Assembly: GCA_011176545.1 (NCBI GenBank)
Contig: DUEN01000006.1
Span: 1 to 46,790, forward strand
From: Caldilineae bacterium
GTDB taxonomy: Bacteria > Chloroflexota > Anaerolineae > DUEN01
DNA: 46,790 nucleotides
Reading direction: 5' to 3'
The position numbers were made by a program, and so were the translations under genes. Of this stretch, positions 34,173-41,600 are shown one piece after another. The notes under the pieces are model-generated. The model had not been told where the DNA came from, did no database searches, and saw only the letters and a program-made list of their open reading frames with translations. Every line of letters starts with the position of its first letter. Position 1 is the first letter of the stretch.

Positions 34173-35903
34173 TTACTCCTCGCTCATCTCCTCCCGCATC
34201 ACCCACACGATGGCGCGCTCCTCCTCCGCGGGCGTCTTGCCCTGTCGCAACAACAGCCAGCGGACCAGATTGTGCCCGCGTAACCCCGCAGGTGACCATC
34301 GCTCGGCTATGAGGAAGTCCTGGCCGCTGTACGCCTCGCCCGGCGCCAGCTCCTCCATCATCGGCGTGATCACCACCGGGGCAGTTTCCCCTCTCAACGG
34401 CGCGCCGATCACTGTCACGTATGCCATCCGTCGCAGATACCAGCGCAGCATCGGCGCCCATGGGGAATCCATGACCTCCACGGGCAACAGGTGCGGATCG
34501 CCCACCCGTTGAGCGGACAGACGCTCCAAGTAGGAAGCAAGCCAGCGCACCTCGGTAGACGTCCTCTCGAAGCGCACCGCCGGCCTTCGGTCCATATCCA
34601 TGCCATGCGCGTTGATCCACCCCACGCTCAGCGTCCATAGCAACCCCAGGGCCGCCAGGAAGAGGACCAGCGCCTGCCCCGTCGTCCGCCAGCCCGCCCA
34701 AAAGCCGAAAAACAGGACCAATCCTACCATCAGCCCCAGCGGCGCCAACATCGCCGCCACGTACTCCCTCGTCCCCCAATAGCTGTACCCGGAGATCCAT
34801 ACGTACAGCGTGACCGAGAGAGCGCCCAGGATGGCGATCACGAGGCCTGCCTCCGCCCTCACGTGGCGCAGGTGCAGCCGCTTCCAGTAGGCGATCCCCC
34901 CCTGGCCTGCCAGGATCGCCAGCGGCGGGATCGCCATCACCAAGTCCTCCGGCCGCCGCCCAGGCGTGAGCGTCGGCCAGATCAGAGCCAGCCCCGCCCA
35001 TAACGCCAACACCTTCGTCAGCCGATCCCCACGCCGGATGCCGAGTACCGCTCCGTAGATCCCGAACGCGAGCAACAACGGCTCGTCCAGGAGCACCCGC
35101 AGCCAGGGCCAGTAGAACGGATACCCGGTCTCCGGACGCGCCCACCGTTCAGCCCACTGGCCTAGCAGGCCCGCGGCCGCGCCCACGCCATCCCAATGGC
35201 GGAGGCCGGAGGTGGCGCCCAGCAGAAACACGAGGCCACCGATCATGGCTGCGCGACGGATCTGCCCTCTATCCTGCCATTCTCGCCATCGGGCCGCGAC
35301 TTCTTCACGCGCCCAGAGCACACTAGCGAGCCCCCAGGCCAGGAGCGCTGTGTAGATCCCCGGCCCGCTGATCAGTCCCAGGGCCAGCGCGACGGCCGCC
35401 CAGGACACCCGACGGGCATCCTCGCTGGCGGCCAGGATGAGCGCCCAGGCCGCGAGCGCGGCCGCGGCCGCCATCACATCGCCGGTGCCCTGTCGGGCGA
35501 AATAAGTCAGCGTCGGCGAGAGGGCCAGGAACGCGGCGGTCAAAAGGGCCACATCTCGCCCGATCTGACGCCGAAGCAGGTAAGGGATCAGACAGATCGC
35601 CAGCCCGGCGATCAGGGGCCAGAGGCGCGCCATGGCGTCGCCCGCCTGCGCTAGGAAGAAGGTCGCCTCCTGCAGGGTGAAGAGCAGGGGGCTGAGGCCC
35701 CACAACGTCACCGCATGTCCCTGAGCCGCGTCCCAGGCCGTCAGGGCCTGCCGCACTTCATCCCGCGTCAGGGGGAAGAGCCCTAGCTGGAGCGCGCGCC
35801 AGAGGCCGGCGAAGAGCAACAGGCCGCCGTAAGCCGCCCGCTCGACCGTGAGCCACTCAAGGAGCGATATCCGCGCTGCTACCGGCCGCTCAGCCACCGT
35901 CAT
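34173..35903 (-). CDS. GT-C (ArnT/PMT-like) membrane glycosyltransferase
   Basis: 576 aa, about 11-12 membrane helices and a short C-terminal soluble part. First-loop motif FPLTRDEVRQALTAWDAAQG with the Asp-Glu pair of lipid-linked-sugar transferases, then FFLAQAGDAMARLWPLIAGL and a second-loop YFARQGTGDVM. Probably adds a sugar from a polyprenyl-phosphate donor on the outer face. The acceptor is unknown. Starts inside the stop of the 879-aa gene (ATGA overlap, 35900-35903), so the two are coupled. Its stop is followed by the conserved motif and heptamer array. Confidence 0.82.
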   Translation of the reverse strand: MTVAERPVAARISLLEWLTVERAAYGGLLLFAGLWRALQLGLFPLTRDEVRQALTAWDAAQGHAVTLWGLSPLLFTLQEATFFLAQAGDAMARLWPLIAGLAICLIPYLLRRQIGRDVALLTAAFLALSPTLTYFARQGTGDVMAAAAALAAWALILAASEDARRVSWAAVALALGLISGPGIYTALLAWGLASVLWAREEVAARWREWQDRGQIRRAAMIGGLVFLLGATSGLRHWDGVGAAAGLLGQWAERWARPETGYPFYWPWLRVLLDEPLLLAFGIYGAVLGIRRGDRLTKVLALWAGLALIWPTLTPGRRPEDLVMAIPPLAILAGQGGIAYWKRLHLRHVRAEAGLVIAILGALSVTLYVWISGYSYWGTREYVAAMLAPLGLMVGLVLFFGFWAGWRTTGQALVLFLAALGLLWTLSVGWINAHGMDMDRRPAVRFERTSTEVRWLASYLERLSAQRVGDPHLLPVEVMDSPWAPMLRWYLRRMAYVTVIGAPLRGETAPVVITPMMEELAPGEAYSGQDFLIAERWSPAGLRGHNLVRWLLLRQGKTPAEEERAIVWVMREEMSEE

Positions 35904-38539
35904 CGGTCCTCCTCCAAGGGCCCCGGCCGTCGATAGATACGCACCGTCTCGTTCTCATACACCTTCCACAGGGTCTGCTCAAACCGGCTGATGGATGCCT
36001 GGGTCAGATGATATTTCTCACGCTCTAGAGAACCCACATACAGGTATTCCACGTCCCACGCGCGCATCAGATCGATCAGCTCCTGTCCTCGAGCCGTCCG
36101 ATAGATGCGCTCGATGGCCTCCGGCCGTCCAGCCGTCAGCTCACCATAGCGATCGCCCCGCCATTGGAGCTCGTGACCATCCCATCCCAACAGCGTCGGT
36201 AGCCCCGTCGCCATGGAGATGCGATTGTACGGACTGTACGAGCCGCCAGGAGCCTCCAGGAGCACTGGAGCGCCCTTGATGTTGACCTGTAGCCAATCGA
36301 TGGCCGCCGCATCATCCGGCTGATAGCGACGCAGATGCACGATACCATCCAGCGTGGCCTCCCCTCGGAAGCCGTTCGCCTTGCTATATGCGCCGGCTAT
36401 GGTATACACCAGCCCCGCGGCGACCAGCACCACACTCAAAAGGATGAAGACGACCGACGATAGACGATAGACGGAGGGAGACAGCCCTTCTTCGCTCTCG
36501 GTCCTTCGTTCTTCGTCTTCCGTCTTCCGTCCTCCGTCCTCCGCCCTCCATATACGCGCGACGGCATAAGCCGATGACAGCGCCATCAACACCCAGGCCT
36601 GATAGTAGAATTTGAACACTGTGTTCATGCGCACGCCGAAGGTGTCCTTGAGGTACACCCACTCCACGGCGAACGTCAACAGGAGTGCGGTCCCGACCAT
36701 GACGAGCACATATCCCGTGATGGGATCGGCGGCGTGCTCTCGCGGGCGGTCCAGGCGTACGCGCAGGAGGCCCAAAACCCACGCCAGCCCCACGGCCAGC
36801 AGCAACGTTGTGCCCGGCGTCCGCAACCGCACCATGGCGATGGTCATCAGGAGCTGGCCAGTGCTCAAGTCGCCGATCTGCTCCCGCACCTCCGGCCGGG
36901 CGAAGACGCTCTGAAGGAACGAGCGTCCGCCAGGCGTCACCTGCAGCAGCAGAGCGGCCAGCGCGGCAATGGCGATCGGCGTCCCCAGGGTCAGCGGTAC
37001 CCACTCCAGCGAACGTCGCAGCACCTCCTCCCATCCCAGCCTGGCGGTGAGGGTAAGCAAGAAGCCGAGTAACATGACGAGGAACACGCCGAACATCAGG
37101 ACGAACTGATGCAGTCGGGTCGGGAAGATCAGGTTGGGCAAGATGCCCCCCGCCTGGGAAGAGAAGCCCAGGTAGAAGGGCAGGTACAACAAGAAGCCTA
37201 ATACGCCCAGGATGACGCCCACGCGGAGCACATCCCCGATGATGGACGAAAGGCGAAGCGCGAGAGGCGGAACATCCTCGTCCGCCCTCCTCAAACCACT
37301 TTCCATCGCCCTACGTAGGCCAAAGGCCATCGCCACCAGGAACAGATAGATGGGGAAATCCCAGGTGTTAAGGAACCCAAGAGCGCCCAGAGCCAGCGCG
37401 TAAAGCAGGACGCCCGTCCACGCCATAGGCCAGGCGTCGAACACGAGATTACGCAATACGCAATACGTAATGCGTAATGCGTAATGCGTATTACGTAATA
37501 CGTAATGCTGTCCGTTGTCCGCTGTCGGCTGTCGGCCATGTAAGGCCAGGTTGAGCCCTAGGCCGATCGCCAATAGGACGAACGGCAACGCCAACACGTG
37601 CGGATGCATGTCCCCCAACAGGAAGCTGAAGAAGGGGAACTCATCTATAGGTTGGATGCCGATGCTCCGTCCGAGCAAGTCCCGGTCCTGGATCACCCGG
37701 GAGGCCCGCCACCACCACCAGGTGTCCATCGGCAGCCATCGGCTGGTGACGGGCGCCGTGTCCAGGTTCTTCACGTCCAGCCAGTGATAGAACGCCGGGG
37801 AGCCGATGCCGCGACTATGCAACACCTCGAAGAGGCCCTCCAGGTTACCCAGGAACGCGACGAACAGAGGGCCCAACAGCGCGGGGAGGAGGCGCCGCTC
37901 GACCGCCCCTCGGCCGGCGTTCATCAGGCTGTAAGTCACGCTGAACGCGCCCAACACCGTGAGAGCGAACCAGCTCGCCAGCCCCAGGTTGAAGCCCACA
38001 GCGGAGGGCACGCCTGACAGCCGAGTGAGGACGGCCAGCATCACATAACCAAAGTAGTAATAGCTGATGGCATAGCCCGAGAGCCAGGGATCCAGAGGCG
38101 GAAATCGATCACTGCGCAGGATACCATTGAGGAAAGCGAACTCCATGGGCTTCTCGGTGCCGGCAATGGCGGGATCGTAAGCCCGAAAGATAGCCCAGGC
38201 GATATACGCGACCAGGAATAGCCCCTCGCTGAAGAAGATCAACCGACTGTTCTCCCGCGTCCAGGTGCGAAACGGGCGTCCATCCTGTCCCGACCGTCTC
38301 AAAGCCCACAGCGACAGCCCCGCCACGGTCAACAGGCTGGCAAGGATCCCCCCCAAATCATTCCCCAGGAAGCCGAAGCTGGAGCTCACCCAAAGGGTAT
38401 AACATACCAGCAACAGCCCCAACGCCTTGCTCAGCCCATAGCCGCGATCGGCCAGGTTAGCACACAGCCGCCAGCATAGGGGCCATGCCACCAGCCCGAT
38501 AATCTCAATGGCGAGGTACCAGCGCAACAAATCGATCAT
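35900..38539 (-). CDS. YYY-domain (DUF2298) membrane protein
   Basis: 879 aa, about 15-17 membrane helices. Signature features of the Chloroflexota/archaeal YYY domain: LADRGYGLSKALGLLL, FLNGILRSDRFPPLDPWLSG and GYAISYYYFGY. The C-terminal soluble part (LDGIVHLRR to RIYRR) matches the end of the 1573-aa protein, so the two are paralogues. Function is not established; it is assumed to be a glycosyltransferase or lipid-linked-sugar handling protein. Two tandem-repeat arrays lie within the frame: residues about 335-364 and 664-697. Both fall in loops where the paralogue has shorter sequence. Start ATG at 38539 with only a weak AAAGG upstream, inside the array flank. Confidence 0.85.
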   Translation of the reverse strand: MIDLLRWYLAIEIIGLVAWPLCWRLCANLADRGYGLSKALGLLLVCYTLWVSSSFGFLGNDLGGILASLLTVAGLSLWALRRSGQDGRPFRTWTRENSRLIFFSEGLFLVAYIAWAIFRAYDPAIAGTEKPMEFAFLNGILRSDRFPPLDPWLSGYAISYYYFGYVMLAVLTRLSGVPSAVGFNLGLASWFALTVLGAFSVTYSLMNAGRGAVERRLLPALLGPLFVAFLGNLEGLFEVLHSRGIGSPAFYHWLDVKNLDTAPVTSRWLPMDTWWWWRASRVIQDRDLLGRSIGIQPIDEFPFFSFLLGDMHPHVLALPFVLLAIGLGLNLALHGRQPTADNGQHYVLRNTHYALRITYCVLRNLVFDAWPMAWTGVLLYALALGALGFLNTWDFPIYLFLVAMAFGLRRAMESGLRRADEDVPPLALRLSSIIGDVLRVGVILGVLGFLLYLPFYLGFSSQAGGILPNLIFPTRLHQFVLMFGVFLVMLLGFLLTLTARLGWEEVLRRSLEWVPLTLGTPIAIAALAALLLQVTPGGRSFLQSVFARPEVREQIGDLSTGQLLMTIAMVRLRTPGTTLLLAVGLAWVLGLLRVRLDRPREHAADPITGYVLVMVGTALLLTFAVEWVYLKDTFGVRMNTVFKFYYQAWVLMALSSAYAVARIWRAEDGGRKTEDEERRTESEEGLSPSVYRLSSVVFILLSVVLVAAGLVYTIAGAYSKANGFRGEATLDGIVHLRRYQPDDAAAIDWLQVNIKGAPVLLEAPGGSYSPYNRISMATGLPTLLGWDGHELQWRGDRYGELTAGRPEAIERIYRTARGQELIDLMRAWDVEYLYVGSLEREKYHLTQASISRFEQTLWKVYENETVRIYRRPGPLEEDR
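36449..36549 (-). repeat. in-frame heptamer arrays inside the 879-aa gene (C-terminal loop)
   Basis: Two blocks of 7-nt units on the plus strand. The first holds GACGACC, GACGATA, GACGATA, GACGGAG (36449-36476). The second holds eight units from TTCGCTC through TTCGTTC and TCCGTCC to TCCGCCC (36491-36546). They encode about 34 residues including GGRKTEDEERRTESEEG and SPSVYRLSSVV, with a visible 7-residue period, in a loop before the last membrane helix. Confidence 0.8.
37241..37268 (-). repeat. possible decayed heptamer array in the 879-aa gene
   Basis: Four consecutive 7-nt units GATGGAC, GAAAGGC, GAAGCGC, GAGAGGC, encoding LALRLSSII, which resembles YRLSSVV from the array at 36449-36549. 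Short and diverged, so tentative. Confidence 0.35.
37449..37536 (-). repeat. in-frame heptamer arrays inside the 879-aa gene (middle loop)
   Basis: Eight units with consensus ATRCGTA/TTACGCA (37449-37504) and, joined directly, four units TGTCCGT, TGTCCGC, TGTCGGC, TGTCGGC (37509-37536). The first block encodes YVLRNTHYALRITYCVLRN, a 7-residue repeat. By alignment to the paralogous loop of the 1573-aa protein, this region is about 26 residues longer here, close to the 29 residues the arrays encode. Confidence 0.88.
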
Positions 38540-38547
38540 CGTCGTTC

Positions 38548-38620
38548 TTTACGCCTTTACGTTTTACGCTTTACGTTTTACACAATACGTAATACGCAAC
38601 ACGTAAAACGTAAAGCGTAA
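38548..38620 (-). repeat. heptamer array forming an 18-bp inverted repeat, intergenic
   Basis: About ten 7-nt units related to TTTACGT and AATACGY fill the 99-nt gap between the 1573-aa and 879-aa genes. The outer parts are a perfect inverted repeat: TTACGCTTTACGTTTTAC (38564-38581) and its exact complement at 38603-38620, with a 21-nt loop. The transcript would carry a strong hairpin just before the 879-aa start. Confidence 0.85.
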
Positions 38621-38638
38621 GCGCTCCACGCCCTCCGC

Positions 38639-41600
38639 CTACTCCCGCCACGCCACCTTATACAGCGTGACCCTCGGATTCTGGTACACGACTTCCAATC
38701 GCCCATCGGCGGCCATCTGGTCGAACTTAGCCAGGCTCTCAGGGGAAAAGAGCGTGCGTTCCAATTGTCCTATATAAATGTAAGTGATATGCAGCCTGTC
38801 GATCAGCTCCTGAGCCCGGGCCGGGTCTGTGGTCTGGAACAGTTCTTTGCCCTCGTTCTCGCGGCGCCCCACCTGATCGCCATAACGCTGCTCGCCCTGA
38901 TGCTGGCCTAACAGCGTGGGGAACCCCGTCATCGAGGCCACGCGCAGCCCGCCGGCCCGATAATAGTCATACCCCACGTTTTGGCCGTTCACCGGATACC
39001 ACCCGGCCGGCGCCTCGGCCACCACCGGCGTCCCTCGAATCCGCCCCAACATCCATCGAATGGCCTCGTAATCATAACGCAACTCGATAGGATTGCTGGC
39101 GTCCGGCCAGGTGTATACCCCGACCGTCATGTAGGCCATGCCATCCAGCGTGTTACGCGGCGGCCGCTCTCCGGGAAACCGATCGTTCACCCGCGCGGGG
39201 GTCCCCAATATCGGGAAGGCCAGACTGGAGGCCAGCAAGACAGCGAACGCCCCGATCCAGAGCCCCCGCCACGGCTGCGACCAGCGCGCCCTGACGCGCG
39301 GCCACAGCCGCGCCAGCGCCGCCGCGCCGCCTGTGCCCAGCAGCACCCAGCTCTGGATATAGAACTTAAACAGCGTGTTCATCCGGTAGTAATCGCCGAC
39401 CGTGTCGCTCCCCGGGGGGCAGCCACACAGGAAGTCTTTGAGGAAGAAGACCTCCACGCCAGCCAGCACCAGCAATCCGGTGAAGATGAGCACGCCCGTG
39501 AACAGGTCCTCCGGGGGAATCGTGTCCCGCAGGAGTAACAACGTCGCCGCCAGCAGCGGGAGCCACAGGAAGGCCACCACCCGATACCCCAGGAGCAACG
39601 CCAAAATGCCGAGGATGAGGCTCAGCGCCAAAGCCCAGCGCGCCAGCACATATCCCACCGTCGGCGCTCGCACCAGGGCGCGATGCAACTCCATCAGCCG
39701 CGCGGGGCGATCCCACCGATCCAGGAGCAGACGCGCCCAACGGACCAATCCCGCGGCGCGGCCATCTGGACCGCTCCAACGGGGCAGTCGCTGTCGCAGC
39801 TCGCTGAAGACGAAGGTGATGGCGATGAAGATCAGGAATCCCCATATCAACAGCCACTGCGTAAGCCTGGTCGTCGGATGGCGGACGATCCCCACGCCCC
39901 GCGAGCCGACGGCCGCGTAGTGGAGATAGAAGGGCATGTACATCCCCAGGGCCAGGCCGATCAATGCGACGACATAGATGACCAGAGGCAACAGGCGGGT
40001 GCGCGCCGACGCGGCCCCATCCGACAGGCGCAGCCCGCGCCATCGCCACTCGCGAAGCAGGAAGGAGAGCACACCGATGCCCAGATACGTGGGCAGATCC
40101 CAGGTGTTGATGGCCCCCAGTGCCCCCAGGGTGAGTGGCAACGCCAAGAACCCCAGGACGCCCTCCACCCGGCCCTCGGCCATCCAGGAGCGGCCATAGC
40201 TGGCTACCACGTTATAGGCCAACCCCAGGAAGAGGATCGTGAACGGGATGCCGATCATGTGGGGGTGCAGGTCAGCAAACAGGAAGCTCCAGAAGGGGAA
40301 CTCATTGATGGTGAAGGGGATCACCCGGCTCGGCGCCCAGTAGTCATATCCAGGCAAAGGGGCCCCCTTGAACAACACGGCCCGAAGCCCGACCAGCGCC
40401 CGCACCAGCGTCTGCAGCCCCGGGATCCCGCTTTCAAAGTTGCTGCCGCTGATGTTAGCCAGATGGCGCAACACCTGCGCCATACCATCCAGATTACCGA
40501 TGAGCGCTACCAGCGCGCCGCCAGCCAACCCCCATCCGATGCCTACAGACCAGAACCGCTTCCGTCGGGCACGCCCCTGCGGGATAAGGTTGTATACCAG
40601 CTCGAACGCGCCGGAGATGGTCAACGCGAACAATGTGGGCACGGCCAGATTAAACGCCACAGAGGGCGTAATGCCCGTCAATTTAATGAGAAGCGCCACC
40701 AAGTACTGGCCGTAATAGTAGTAGTTCATGTACCCGCCAGCGTAATATGGATCATACGGCGGGAAATAGGGGCTGCGCAGGATGGCATTGAGGAAGGCGA
40801 ACTCCATGAACTTCTCGCCGCCATTCCATGGATGCCACAGGTCCGGATTGAGCAGGCGGATGCCCACGAAGAAGAGGAAGGCCAGGCCGAAGACGAGCTC
40901 ATGGGCCAGGATGAGCGGCCGATATGCCCTCCAGAAGCTCGCCATCTCAGCTTTATGTCGCCGCCACAGGAACGCGGAGAGCGCGGCCAAAGCCAGCATG
41001 GCGAGCGCCAGCGTCGGCAGGGTGTTCCTCATGATCCGCAGGCTGGCCAGGATCCACACCAGCCATCCCACGGCCAGCCAGCCTAGCCCGCGGGCGAAGG
41101 CATAGCCGCGATCACGCAGATCGGAGAACACGACGAAAGTTAAGGGCCATGCCAGCGCGCCGATGAGCGCCAGGGCCAGCCACCATACGACCACCGCCAG
41201 CACAGGAAAGCGGCTGGCCACGCCGTTCCAGCGGAAGTCATACACTATGGGGAGCTCATCCACCGGCCGATCTAACAGCAGGCTCTTCCGCCGTCCCCCC
41301 GCGGCTGCCCGTCGCCGATCCTCCCACGAGCCCGTGTAATATGGGATCGCGCCCTCCCAGGAGCCGCCCAACAGGGCATCCCACTCCTCGTCGGTCAGAT
41401 CCCGCACCTTGCGAAAGATCATCGTCTTGGGATGGTCGTATAGCGTAAAGCTCTCATCGGCGTCGTCATCAATAAACACGAAGCCATCCAGCCGGGGATA
41501 CGCGGTGAACTCGGCCGCCTTCTCAAACCCCAGCTTCCCTTCAAACAAGAGCTGATAATAGCGAATCGTCATCGGATATCGCTGCGGCAGCCGGGGAACC

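Noticed and set aside
39683..41086. 467-codon open frame on the plus strand
   Set aside because: Antisense to the 1573-aa gene, low-complexity Gln/Arg/Pro composition, no SD or domain.
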